The position numbers and the translations under genes are program-made. The notes under the pieces are model-generated. The model was not told where the DNA came from. It was given only the letters and a program-made list of their open reading frames with translations, and ran no database searches. This document shows positions 1 to 6,442 of a DNA stretch of 8,318 nucleotides, one piece after another (within the stretch, counting starts at the first letter, position 1; the number at the start of each line of letters is the position of its first letter). Source of the stretch: Microthrixaceae bacterium (lineage in GTDB: Bacteria; Actinomycetota; Acidimicrobiia; Acidimicrobiales; Acidimicrobilacustridaceae); NCBI GenBank assembly GCA_023264915.1, contig JAHFUU010000082.1:1-8318 (forward strand). Direction: 5' to 3'.

Positions 1-1066
1 GCAGGTGCACGGCTGGCTCATACAGGTAGTACTTCTGGAAGTTCAGGCGGTGCTCACCGTGGAAGTACCCGTTGTCAGATGTGAACAGGATCACCGTGTT
101 GTCGAGCTGGTTGGTCTGACGCAGCGCGTCGAGGATCTTGCCGACCCATTCGTCGGTCGCCTTGAGGGTCTCGAGCTCGTACCGGTATCCCTCGTCGATC
201 AGTTTCTCCACCCCCGGAGTGATCTCCTCCTTCTCCTTGAGCTCTGCGGGCTTGGAGGAGTTGTCCTCGTTGAACGACCTCGTGCGGGGAGCGCTGACCC
301 CTTTGGCTGAGTGGTCGTGGCGGGGTGCCGGTCTGGGGTAGGCCCACTTGAACCCCGACCCCGACTCGCCCGAGGGCGTCTCTGGCTTCTCCGCATGTGG
401 CGAGAGCGGCGTGAAGGAGATGAACCAAGGCTGGCTCTGGCCGGCACGGCTGTTGACCGTGGCCACGACCTCGGCACCCAGCACGTCAGTCTGGTAGTCC
501 TCGGGACGCTCGCCGTAGTGGCGCTCGACGCCGTCCACTGACACCGAGTAGTTGAAGTAGTTGTACGTGCTCGGATCAATCAGGCCGAACCAGTGGTTCC
601 AGCCCGCTGGAGGGGTGATCGTACCGTCGTTGCCCCAGCCGTTGAGGTACTTGCCGATCGATGCGGTGAAGTAGCCGGCCCGCTGCAGCCACACAGGCAG
701 GGCTTCGGAGTCCCTGAACTTCTTCACGCCCCCGAGAGGCGGGAGGTTGTCCTCGACGCCGGTGTTGTGGGAGTACTGCCCCGTGAGGTAGGTGGCCCTC
801 GACGGGCAGCAGTTGGGGAAGCTCACGTAGTACTCGCCGAACTGGGTGCCCTCGTTGCCGATCTGGGCGTTGGTGACCTCCATCGTCCGCATCGACTCGA
901 GGGTCTGGTCATCGGTCATGATCACCAGCAGGTTGGGGCGCCTTGACCCCGACCCCGAAGCCGTGTCGCGATCCGAGCCGGCGGTGCGGGCGACGGCGAC
1001 CGCGCCGATGCCGACCGACATTGCGATCACCAGGCCGATGGTGAAGGTTCGCGTGCGGCGTGACAT
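1..1066 (-). CDS. Exported sulfatase, N-acetylglucosamine-6-sulfatase-like (3' end outside window)
   Basis: An uninterrupted frame from an ATG runs off the left edge, giving 355 residues of a family usually 450-550 long, so the C-terminus is missing. Residues 1-27 look like an export signal: arginine-rich MSRRTR, a hydrophobic run about 8-25, and an AVA cleavage-like site. The SRRTRTF stretch could be a twin-arginine signal. The mature part has the sulfatase hallmarks: metal-binding TDDQ (51-54), the core C86-C87-P-S-R...LTG (86-96) where C86 would become formylglycine, GKYLNGWG (139-145), a PH pair (222-223) and TSDNGYFHGEH (329-339). The CCPSR, GKYLN and YNYS spacing recalls eukaryotic GNS and bacterial relatives, so it probably cleaves sulfate esters from sulfated sugars outside the cytoplasm. 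The exact substrate is a guess. A Cys-type active site needs a formylglycine-generating enzyme, not seen here. No in-frame ATG, GTG or TTG was found in the codons just upstream of this ATG. Confidence 0.93.
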   Translation of the reverse strand, partial: MSRRTRTFTIGLVIAMSVGIGAVAVARTAGSDRDTASGSGSRRPNLLVIMTDDQTLESMRTMEVTNAQIGNEGTQFGEYYVSFPNCCPSRATYLTGQYSHNTGVEDNLPPLGGVKKFRDSEALPVWLQRAGYFTASIGKYLNGWGNDGTITPPAGWNHWFGLIDPSTYNYFNYSVSVDGVERHYGERPEDYQTDVLGAEVVATVNSRAGQSQPWFISFTPLSPHAEKPETPSGESGSGFKWAYPRPAPRHDHSAKGVSAPRTRSFNEDNSSKPAELKEKEEITPGVEKLIDEGYRYELETLKATDEWVGKILDALRQTNQLDNTVILFTSDNGYFHGEHRLNFQKYYLYEPAVHL

Positions 1067-1110
1067 GACAAAGCCGGGCCACTCGAAGCACTCACCGTCC
1101 CGGTGCGTCG

Positions 1111-1116
1111 ATCCTA
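1111..1116 (-). promoter_or_regulatory. Possible -10 box for the sulfatase gene
   Basis: On the minus strand this reads TAGGAT, fitting the TANNNT form of an actinobacterial -10. It lies 44 bases before the sulfatase ATG, implying a leader of roughly 35-40 bases. No convincing -35 hexamer stands at 16-19 bases upstream, so this is a weak call. Confidence 0.25.
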
Positions 1117-1133
1117 ACGTCCCTGGTACGGCA

Positions 1134-1148
1134 CCGGGTGTCACCCGG
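1134..1148. promoter_or_regulatory. Inverted repeat between the divergent sulfatase and SPFH genes
   Basis: CCGGGTG and CACCCGG form a perfect 7-base dyad around a single T. It is placed just upstream of the weak sulfatase -10 candidate, where an operator could act on either divergent gene. It could also be a chance GC-rich palindrome or a small hairpin. No regulator in the window is obviously linked to it. Confidence 0.3.
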
Positions 1149-1201
1149 CGCGACGAGCCAGCTGACAGATTTAGGGCAGAAGATCCCGACGGGCGTGCTG
1201 T

Positions 1202-1207
1202 TATCAT
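1202..1207 (+). promoter_or_regulatory. Possible -10 box for the SPFH-domain gene
   Basis: TATCAT matches five of six bases of the TATAAT consensus. A start point about seven bases downstream would give a leader of about 60 bases before the SPFH ATG. No good -35 hexamer is seen at 16-19 bases upstream (the region reads GAAGAT), so the call is tentative. Confidence 0.4.
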
Positions 1208-1266
1208 CGCTCGGGCCACAGGCACGCATCGACCCCTTCGACCTGGCGTGCCACCACGTCTCGAAC

Positions 1267-1271
1267 AGGAG
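1267..1271 (+). promoter_or_regulatory. Ribosome binding site of the SPFH-domain gene
   Basis: AGGAG stands five bases before the ATG at 1277. It is a strong Shine-Dalgarno match and fixes that start. Confidence 0.75.
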
Positions 1272-1276
1272 AACCG

Positions 1277-2539
1277 ATGGGCATCCTCAAGAACGAAGTC
1301 AGCCGGCAGTTCCTCGCCCAGCCCGACACCGCCAAGAACCAGATCGTCTACAAATGGCCTGACATCAACATCAGAAAGGGCGCGCGGGCCATCGTCGAGG
1401 CCGACCACGTGCTGGTCTTCATGAACAAGGGCGAGGTGCTCGGCACCCTCGGGCCCGGCCAGCACAAGCTCGACGCAGACGAGATCATGTTCCTCGGCAT
1501 CGTCATCGACTGGGCCACCGACGGCAACGCCTACCGGGCCGAGTCCTACTTCGTCAGCACCAAGGAGTGGACCGGTGAGACCTTCGGCGGGCGCATCGAC
1601 AACGTCCAGGACCCCCAGACCGGCCTGATAATCACGCTCAGGGTCTTCGGCGAGTACTCGATGCAGGTGCTCGACCCGACACGGCTGATCCTCAACCTGA
1701 CAGGCACCGTCGACGTCTCCAACAACGACGCGATCGGTGACTGGGTCGACCAGCAGCTCCTGAAGGTCATGCGCACCGAGATCACCCGCCAGATCGTCCG
1801 CAACGGATGGCCGATCCTCGGCCTGTCGGCCTACACGCCAGAGATGGAACAGGCCGCCATCGAGGCAGCCAACCTCCAGCTGGCCGAGTACGGCATGACG
1901 ATCGTCCGCATGGGCAACTTCGACGTCAACCTCGACGACGAGGACGAGGAACGGCTCAAGGGTCTGGCCAAGGACACCGCATATTCACGCCTCGCCGGAA
2001 GCTTCCAGAACTACGCGGCAGGGTCCGCCATGATCGGCGCTGGTGAGGGATTCTCAAAGGGCGGCGGTGGCCTCGACGGCGCTTTCCTGGCCGCGGGCAT
2101 GGGCATGGGCAACCAGATGGTGAACCAGCCCCTAAGCCAGCCGGCTGCTCCACCGCCAGCGCCTGGCTTCCCCGGAGGCGGTGGAGGGTACGCCGCCGCC
2201 GGTGCTGCGGCCGGCCCCGCAGTCACCTGCCCCAACTGCAACGCGGGCAACGTGCCCGGCGCCAAGTTCTGTGCCAACTGCGGCAACGCCTTGGGCCAGC
2301 GCCAGTTCTGCACCAGCTGCGGTGCCGAGATGGCACCAGGTGCTCGGTTCTGCGGTGAGTGCGGCACGGCTGCCGGTGCAGACGCAGCGGCGTCTCCCCA
2401 GGCACCACCGGCGCAGGCGGCCCCTCCCCAGGTGGCCCCACCTCAAGCACCTCCCCAGGCACCACCCCAGGCGCCCCCACCCCAAGCCGGAACTGATCCC
2501 GACCAGCCGCCGCCCGCGCCACCTGCGCCCCAAGGCTGA
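1277..2539 (+). CDS. SPFH-domain protein with tandem zinc ribbons and Pro/Gln-rich tail (YdjI-like)
   Basis: 420 residues in four parts. Residues 1-225 resemble the SPFH/'virion core' family typified by Bacillus subtilis YdjI, with the family-like opening around MGILKNEVSRQF, KWPDINIRKGARAIV and VFMNKGEVLG. Residues 240-315 are Gly/Ala/Met-rich. Two four-cysteine zinc ribbons follow: C318/C321/C332/C335 and C345/C348/C359/C362. The tail (373-420) is built of APPQ-like repeats. There is no N-terminal membrane helix, unlike classical flotillins, so the protein is probably cytoplasmic and reaches the membrane through partners or the hydrophobic Gly/Met stretch. In Bacillus, ydjI lies with pspA-like and other membrane-protein genes, which suggests a role in membrane maintenance. 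That role is inferred here. The next gene on the same strand also ends in a zinc ribbon, which hints at a joint function. Confidence 0.88.
   Translation: MGILKNEVSRQFLAQPDTAKNQIVYKWPDINIRKGARAIVEADHVLVFMNKGEVLGTLGPGQHKLDADEIMFLGIVIDWATDGNAYRAESYFVSTKEWTGETFGGRIDNVQDPQTGLIITLRVFGEYSMQVLDPTRLILNLTGTVDVSNNDAIGDWVDQQLLKVMRTEITRQIVRNGWPILGLSAYTPEMEQAAIEAANLQLAEYGMTIVRMGNFDVNLDDEDEERLKGLAKDTAYSRLAGSFQNYAAGSAMIGAGEGFSKGGGGLDGAFLAAGMGMGNQMVNQPLSQPAAPPPAPGFPGGGGGYAAAGAAAGPAVTCPNCNAGNVPGAKFCANCGNALGQRQFCTSCGAEMAPGARFCGECGTAAGADAAASPQAPPAQAAPPQVAPPQAPPQAPPQAPPPQAGTDPDQPPPAPPAPQG
2393..2488 (+). repeat. Proline/glutamine repeat region coding for APPQ units
   Basis: The 3' part of the SPFH gene encodes about five degenerate A-P-P-Q units, with CCN and CAG/CAA codons recurring. 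This is low-complexity coding sequence, probably a disordered linker or a protein-binding tail. It also creates long spurious frames on the opposite strand. Confidence 0.7.
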
Positions 2540-2560
2540 GACGACCAGCACCGAACCCGA

Positions 2561-2576
2561 GCGGGGTTCCACCCGC
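2561..2576 (+). terminator. Weak hairpin downstream of the SPFH gene
   Basis: GCGGG and CCCGC can pair around a six-base loop about 20 bases after the SPFH stop codon. There is no T-run behind it, so it is at best a U-less terminator of the kind proposed in high-GC actinomycetes, or chance pairing. Confidence 0.25.
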
Positions 2577-2690
2577 ACGACGAGCATTGTGGATGGCTGG
2601 GATCGGTGAGAGCTAGCCCTTGTGAGTGGCCGGGGGCATCGAGGCAGGGCCAAGCCGCACCCGGTGCTCAGAATCACATGCCCTGACGTC

Positions 2691-2696
2691 TACACT
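2691..2696 (+). promoter_or_regulatory. Possible -10 box upstream of the Tim44-like gene
   Basis: TACACT fits TANNNT and is followed eight bases later by the ATG of a 19-codon ORF. Transcription would begin at or next to that ATG. No clear -35 hexamer is seen. If real, the Tim44-like gene has a promoter separate from the SPFH gene. Confidence 0.35.
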
Positions 2697-2704
2697 CGGC
2701 GCCC

Positions 2705-2764
2705 ATGCCAGTTGAGCCAACCACAAGAGTCACCGCGTCGTGCCGGTGCGCACCTGAGGCTTGA
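2705..2764 (+). CDS. Possible 19-residue upstream leader peptide
   Basis: This short frame encodes MPVEPTTRVTASCRCAPEA. Its ATG is eight bases behind a TACACT box, so it could be translated from a leaderless transcript. Its TGA ends four bases before the ATG of the Tim44-like gene, and that gene's GAGG ribosome binding site lies inside the frame's last codons. This geometry would allow translational coupling or attenuation. The Cys-Arg-Cys stretch recalls cysteine-containing leader peptides known in mycobacteria, but no function can be assigned. It may also be a chance frame. Confidence 0.3.
   Translation: MPVEPTTRVTASCRCAPEA
2756..2759 (+). promoter_or_regulatory. Ribosome binding site that decides the Tim44-like start
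   Basis: GAGG lies nine bases before ATG 2769. The frame could open at GTG 2622, but the 49 extra residues are basic, low in hydrophobicity and unlike any export signal, and no ribosome binding site precedes that GTG. ATG 2769 is therefore preferred. Confidence 0.55.
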
Positions 2765-2768
2765 GCCG

Positions 2769-3731
2769 ATGAGCACAGTCCTCACCCAGCTGTATGTCGA
2801 GTCGGCACGGCTGAGCACAGAGATACTCACCCGGGCGGGCGGCGGGACCGGTGGCAAGAGCGGCGGTGGAAGCAGTGGCGGAAGCGGAAGCAGTGGCGGA
2901 AGCTACAGCTCCTCGAGCGGCTACAGCTCCGGAGGAGGCGCGTTCAGCGCGATCGCCGCGCTCATCTTCGGCGGGATCTGCCTGTTCGTCATCGTGCTCA
3001 TCGTGATCTTCGCCATGCGCAAGGGCGGATCGGGTGCCGCGACCCATGCGGGACTCCCACCTGAGGTCCCCCAGAGCCCCTCGGGAACGATGCTCGGTTA
3101 TCCGAACCAGGCCCAGATCACCACCCGTGCAGACATAGATGCCGGCATCGCCCAGATCCAACAACATGACCCCGCCTTCAACGAGTCTGACTTCCTGTCA
3201 GACGCGAACCGGGCGTTCTTCGTCATCCAGCAGGCCTGGACCGAGCGCAAGCCAGAGATCTCCCGGCAGGTCATGCACGACGGCGTCTGGCAGCAGCACA
3301 AGTTCCAGATCGACCAGTACATCACCGGCAACAAGCAGAACGTCCTGGACAACCTCGCCGTGCAGAACCTGCGCGCCGTGGCCGTGCACACCGATGCCAC
3401 CTACGACACGATCGTCGTCCGCTACTTCGCCAGTTGCGCCGACTATGACATCGATCTCTCCGACGACAAGCACAAGGTCGTCAGGGGATCGAAGAACGTC
3501 GAGGATTGGGCCGAGGACTGGGTGTTCCAGCGATCCTCCAAGGCCGTCACCAAGCCCAACGCCACCATGAAGTCGAAGTGCCCCAACTGCGGGGCTCCCC
3601 TGAACCTCGACCTCGCGGGGGTCTGCAACTACTGCAAGGCCCCGGTCATGTCAGGCGAGTTCGACTGGGTCCTCACCCGGATCGAGCAGCTGCCCAGCTA
3701 CGAGCAAGCGCAGGGCACCCTGCCCCAGTAG
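2769..3731 (+). CDS. Membrane-anchored Tim44-like-domain protein with C-terminal zinc ribbon
   Basis: 320 residues. A short N-terminal segment is followed by a Gly/Ser-rich stretch (24-57), one strong transmembrane helix (about 59-83, rich in Ile, Val, Leu and Phe) and a basic MRKGG turn that suggests a cytoplasmic C-terminal side. Residues 134-258 match the Tim44-like/NTF2-like fold: DPAFNESDFL, FFVIQQAWTERK, an MHDGVWQQHKF helix, LDNLAVQNL and the YDTIVVRYFAS strand. A single zinc ribbon follows (C271, C274, C286, C289). Bacterial Tim44-like proteins are poorly characterised membrane-associated proteins; mitochondrial Tim44 helps protein import. The upstream SPFH gene runs in the same direction, and both products end in zinc ribbons, so a shared membrane-associated complex is a reasonable inference. 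The substrate and role are unknown. Confidence 0.82.
   Translation: MSTVLTQLYVESARLSTEILTRAGGGTGGKSGGGSSGGSGSSGGSYSSSSGYSSGGGAFSAIAALIFGGICLFVIVLIVIFAMRKGGSGAATHAGLPPEVPQSPSGTMLGYPNQAQITTRADIDAGIAQIQQHDPAFNESDFLSDANRAFFVIQQAWTERKPEISRQVMHDGVWQQHKFQIDQYITGNKQNVLDNLAVQNLRAVAVHTDATYDTIVVRYFASCADYDIDLSDDKHKVVRGSKNVEDWAEDWVFQRSSKAVTKPNATMKSKCPNCGAPLNLDLAGVCNYCKAPVMSGEFDWVLTRIEQLPSYEQAQGTLPQ
2868..2903 (+). repeat. Perfect tandem duplication of an 18-base unit
   Basis: GGAAGCAGTGGCGGAAGC occurs twice in direct succession, encoding Gly-Ser-Ser-Gly-Gly-Ser twice in the flexible linker before the transmembrane helix of the Tim44-like protein. The unit is in frame, so copy-number change by slippage would only alter linker length. 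Confidence 0.85.
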
Positions 3732-3745
3732 CGCGCCGAGCGCGC
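3731..3745. terminator. GC hairpin at the Tim44-like stop codon, between convergent genes
   Basis: GCGCGC, CGA, GCGCGC can fold into a six-pair stem with a three-base loop, beginning at the last base of the TAG stop. It lies at the start of the 92-base gap between the convergent Tim44-like and murF genes. There is no T-run on either strand, so it could be a weak bidirectional terminator or a 3' stabiliser. The remaining gap holds nothing else recognisable. Confidence 0.35.
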
Positions 3746-3823
3746 CGCAGATCTCCCGCACTCAGCTGCATCGGCCGAACCGCCCGCCACCGTCGTCAAC
3801 GTTCGCCTTTGGTCGTCGTGCGC

Positions 3824-5146
3824 TCACCGGCCGGCAAGCAGATCGGCCAACCGCTCGAGACCCGCGACACGGCTCCCCTTGACGAGCACCGCGTCGTCTG
3901 GCCCCAACTGCCCGAGAGCCTCAGCAGCCTCGGCTATCGAGGACACATGCTCGACCGGTGAGGCGCCGTAGGCCGGCGCGCTGACGGCGACAAGCCTGAC
4001 CCCGAGCCCAGCTGCCAGCGCAGCGACACGCTCATGGGCCCGAGCTTCGTGCTCACCGAGCTCAGCCATCGGTCCGAGCACCGCAGTGTGCCGGTCACCG
4101 CCGATGCGGGACAGCGAGTCAAGTGCCGCAGCCATCGACGCAGGTCCCGCGTTGTAGGCGTCGTTGAGGATCCGTGCACCGGAGCCGGCCACGACGAGCT
4201 GCATCCGCCACGGGGAGAGCTCGGCTCTCTCGAGCCCCGCCGCCGCGCCCTCGATGCTCACTCCGCCCGCCAGCGCGGCGCCGGCAGCAGCGAGGGCGTT
4301 GGTGACGTTGTGATGGCCACGCACCTGGAGCCTGACCGGCGCACGGCCCCACGGGGTGCAGAGCACGAACCGCGCACGTATCTGGTCGTCGAGGGTGACA
4401 CCTGAGGCCCACAGGTCGGCCTGCGGCGTCCCGAAGGTCAGAACCGCCGCATCGGTGTGGGCCGACATCGGGGCGACATGCGCGTTGGCCGCGTTCAGCA
4501 CCACGGTCCCGCTGGCCGGCACCGACTCGACGAGCTCCCTCTTGGCGACCGCCACCTGGTCGATCGAACCGAAGTTCTCGGTGTGCACCAGCTCGACCGC
4601 GGTCACCACAGCGATCGTGGGCCTCGCGATCTCGCACAGCTCCTTGATGTGACCCGCACCTCGTGCCCCCATCTCGATGATCGCGACCTGAGTGCCCTCG
4701 GGCGCGTTCAACAGCGTCAGGGGCACTCCGAGCTCGTTGTTGAACGACCGGAGGCTCGCATGGGTCCCCTTGCGCTCGGACCGGAACGCTGCGCTTGCAA
4801 GATCCTTCGTCGAGGTCTTGCCCACCGATCCCGTGACGCCGACGACCTCTGCGGAGAGGCGGGAACGGGCAGCACGACCGAGCGCGGCCAGGGCTCCTTC
4901 GGGATCCTCGACCAAGATCGCCGGGCCGGCATCGGTCAGCTGTGCATGCCGTGTGAGGTATGCGGCTGCACCCCGGGCCATCGCATCACCGATGAAGTCG
5001 TGCCCGTCACGGTCGCCGCGCACCGGGATGAACAGCTCGCCGCCTGAGACCTCCCGGCTGTCATGGCGCGCACCGGTGACCTCGACGTCGCCTCCGCGCA
5101 GCTCTCCACCGGCGATCGCGGCGATCTCTGAGGCCCACAGGCGCAT
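3824..5146 (-). CDS. murF: MurF, UDP-N-acetylmuramoyl-tripeptide--D-alanyl-D-alanine ligase
   Basis: 440 residues, the usual MurF length. MurF uses ATP in the cytoplasm to join D-Ala-D-Ala to UDP-MurNAc-tripeptide, completing the pentapeptide precursor of peptidoglycan. The N-terminal UMP-binding-like domain (about 1-98) includes HDSREVSGGELFIPVRG (28-44). The central ATPase domain holds the P-loop GVTGSVGKTSTK (103-114), SFNNELGVPLT (134-144), EMGARGAGHI (158-167) and HNVTNALAA (279-287). The C-terminal ligase domain has NDAYNAGPASM (328-338), LGPMAELGE (357-365) and LVKGSR (421-426). ATG 5146 is chosen because it gives the typical MurF opening MRLWASEIAAIAGG. A GTG nine codons upstream is possible but adds an atypical extension. 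A TATGTT box ends six bases before this ATG, so the message is probably leaderless. The divergent neighbour, ddl, makes MurF's D-Ala-D-Ala substrate. Confidence 0.95.
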   Translation of the reverse strand: MRLWASEIAAIAGGELRGGDVEVTGARHDSREVSGGELFIPVRGDRDGHDFIGDAMARGAAAYLTRHAQLTDAGPAILVEDPEGALAALGRAARSRLSAEVVGVTGSVGKTSTKDLASAAFRSERKGTHASLRSFNNELGVPLTLLNAPEGTQVAIIEMGARGAGHIKELCEIARPTIAVVTAVELVHTENFGSIDQVAVAKRELVESVPASGTVVLNAANAHVAPMSAHTDAAVLTFGTPQADLWASGVTLDDQIRARFVLCTPWGRAPVRLQVRGHHNVTNALAAAGAALAGGVSIEGAAAGLERAELSPWRMQLVVAGSGARILNDAYNAGPASMAAALDSLSRIGGDRHTAVLGPMAELGEHEARAHERVAALAAGLGVRLVAVSAPAYGASPVEHVSSIAEAAEALGQLGPDDAVLVKGSRVAGLERLADLLAGR

Positions 5147-5152
5147 GACATG

Positions 5153-5158
5153 AACATA
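5153..5158 (-). promoter_or_regulatory. Candidate -10 box of murF, leaderless geometry
   Basis: The minus strand reads TATGTT, four of six bases of TATAAT, followed by six bases and then the murF ATG. This spacing would place the transcript start at or within a base or two of the start codon. No Shine-Dalgarno sequence is seen before the ATG, which agrees with a leaderless message. Confidence 0.5.
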
Positions 5159-5208
5159 GCGACCACCCGGCACCGCGCGGGATGCAACGGGTCGGCGAAC
5201 CGAAGGGC

Positions 5209-5214
5209 TACCGT
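5209..5214 (+). promoter_or_regulatory. Candidate -10 box of ddl, leaderless geometry
   Basis: TACCGT fits TANNNT and ends seven bases before GTG 5222, so transcription would start about at the GTG. It supports GTG 5222 over ATG 5150, which lies upstream of this box. An alternative start, GTG 5255, has GAGGGG only three bases ahead of it, closer than usual. Confidence 0.45.
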
Positions 5215-5221
5215 CGGTCCT

Positions 5222-6316
5222 GTGAGTGATGCAGGCAGCTTCGGTGAGGGGCGGGTGCGTCTCGTGGTGCTGTACGGCGGCCAGTCAGCAGAGCATGACG
5301 TGTCACGCGTGTCTGCCCGCCACGTGCTGTCAGCTGTCGACCCTGCTCGCTATGAGGTGGTGCCGATCGCGATCACCAAGCAGGGCCGCTGGCTCCGCTC
5401 CGAGGACGCGACGCGTGCGCTGGCGTCTGGGCGCGAGACGCTCCCTGACGCGCTGCCGGTCTCGGGCCCCGCGGTGGACCCGCTGTCAGCCGTGGCTCCA
5501 CGCGACGAGGCCGACCAGGTGGTCGTGTTCCCCCTGCTTCACGGGCCGATGGGCGAGGACGGGACCGTCCAGGGGTTGCTCGAGCTGGCCGGTGTCCCCT
5601 ACGTCGGGTGTGGCGTGCTGGCCTCGGCGCTCGCCATGGACAAGGTGAAGGCCAACGAGATGTTCAAGGCACACGACGTGCCCCAGGCCCGCTTCCGCTC
5701 ACTCTCAGACACCGACCTCGAAGACGAGCCCGGGCTGGTCGCCGAGATCGCCGACGAGCTCGGGTTCCCACTGTTCGTCAAGCCGGCCAACATGGGCTCA
5801 TCGATAGGTGTCACCAAGGCCCACGATGCAGGCGAGCTCGCCGTGGCCATCGAGCTCGCCTTGAGCTATGACCGCTGGCTGGTCGTCGAGGAGGGCGTGG
5901 AGGGCCGCGAGATCGAGTGCGCCGTGCTCGGCAACGACCGTCCCCGTGCTTCGCTGCCCGGTGAGATCCAGCCCGGTGCCGAGTTCTATGACTACGAGGA
6001 CAAGTACATGGACGGCACCGCGAAGCTGATGATCCCAGCGCCCGTCGAGCCGCAGGTGACCAAGGATCTCAAGGACCTGGCGGTGCGGGCCTACAGGGCC
6101 CTGGCGTGTGAAGGCATGGCACGGGTCGACTTCTTCTTCGAGGAGGCCGGCAGGGGCCTTCTCGTCAACGAGATCAACACCATCCCCGGGTTCACGCCCA
6201 TCTCGATGTACCCGAAGATGTGGGATGCCACCGGCCTGCCATATGCAGAGCTGGTCGACGAGCTGGTGCGCCTGGCGATCGAGCGCCACGCCACGAAGCG
6301 ACGCCGAACTGACTGA
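5222..6316 (+). CDS. ddl: D-alanine--D-alanine ligase
   Basis: 364 residues, normal for the DdlA-type branch of the ATP-grasp family. The enzyme joins two D-alanines with ATP in the cytoplasm, supplying MurF. Visible signatures are LYGGQSAEHDVSRVSA (17-32), HGPMGEDGTVQG (107-118), the ATP-binding KPANMGSSIGVTK (187-199), the omega-loop YDYEDKYMDG (256-265), and the metal site RVDFFF (301-306) with NEINTIPGFTPISMYP (316-331). The omega-loop Tyr262 is typical of true D-Ala-D-Ala ligases and differs from the His seen in VanA-type D-Ala-D-Lac ligases, so a vancomycin-resistance role is unlikely. GTG 5222 is preferred for the promoter geometry and family length. ATG 5150 would add 24 atypical residues and almost reach the murF start; GTG 5255 would give 353 residues. 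Confidence 0.95.
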   Translation: MSDAGSFGEGRVRLVVLYGGQSAEHDVSRVSARHVLSAVDPARYEVVPIAITKQGRWLRSEDATRALASGRETLPDALPVSGPAVDPLSAVAPRDEADQVVVFPLLHGPMGEDGTVQGLLELAGVPYVGCGVLASALAMDKVKANEMFKAHDVPQARFRSLSDTDLEDEPGLVAEIADELGFPLFVKPANMGSSIGVTKAHDAGELAVAIELALSYDRWLVVEEGVEGREIECAVLGNDRPRASLPGEIQPGAEFYDYEDKYMDGTAKLMIPAPVEPQVTKDLKDLAVRAYRALACEGMARVDFFFEEAGRGLLVNEINTIPGFTPISMYPKMWDATGLPYAELVDELVRLAIERHATKRRRTD

Positions 6317-6411
6317 GGCTCACGCGCGAACCGGCACTCGTCGAGCCGCACGCCAGGGCATCCGCGTACCTGAAGCTGAGGACCATCACCGCGAACCTGG
6401 CGCCGAACTCC

Positions 6412-6417
6412 TACGAT
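6412..6417 (+). promoter_or_regulatory. Possible -10 box of the SMP-30-like gene
   Basis: TACGAT fits TANNNT and would give a leader of about 19 bases that includes the GAAGGGA ribosome binding site. No clear -35 hexamer is present. The remainder of the gap after ddl shows no terminator-like hairpin that I trust. Confidence 0.35.
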
Positions 6418-6430
6418 CTTGGCCGACGCA

Positions 6431-6437
6431 GAAGGGA
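6431..6437 (+). promoter_or_regulatory. Ribosome binding site fixing the SMP-30-like start
   Basis: GAAGGGA is five bases before GTG 6443. The frame also has a TTG at 6419, but no ribosome binding site stands before it and it lies almost on the -10 candidate. GTG 6443 is chosen. Confidence 0.6.
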
Positions 6438-6442
6438 AGCCG

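Noticed and set aside
846..1424. 192-codon plus-strand frame spanning the sulfatase 5' end and the SPFH start
   Set aside because: It overlaps strongly supported genes in other frames, and its translation is Arg/Pro/Ser-rich with no recognisable domain.
2132..2677. 181-codon frame on the minus strand opposite the SPFH gene tail
   Set aside because: It is antisense to the zinc-ribbon and proline-rich coding region; its Trp/Arg/Gly-rich translation mirrors that low-complexity sequence and shows no family motif.
2622..2768. GTG 2622 as the start of the Tim44-like gene
   Set aside because: The 49-residue extension is basic and unlike a leader, has no ribosome binding site, and starts upstream of the promoter candidate; ATG 2769 has GAGG nine bases ahead.
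5150..5221. ATG 5150 as the start of ddl
   Set aside because: It would add 24 residues not typical of Ddl, lies four bases from the murF start, and precedes the TACCGT box that fits GTG 5222.
5222..6316. VanA-type D-Ala-D-Lac ligase (glycopeptide resistance)
   Set aside because: The omega-loop carries the Tyr of ordinary D-Ala-D-Ala ligases (EDKY), and no vanH or vanX partner is adjacent.
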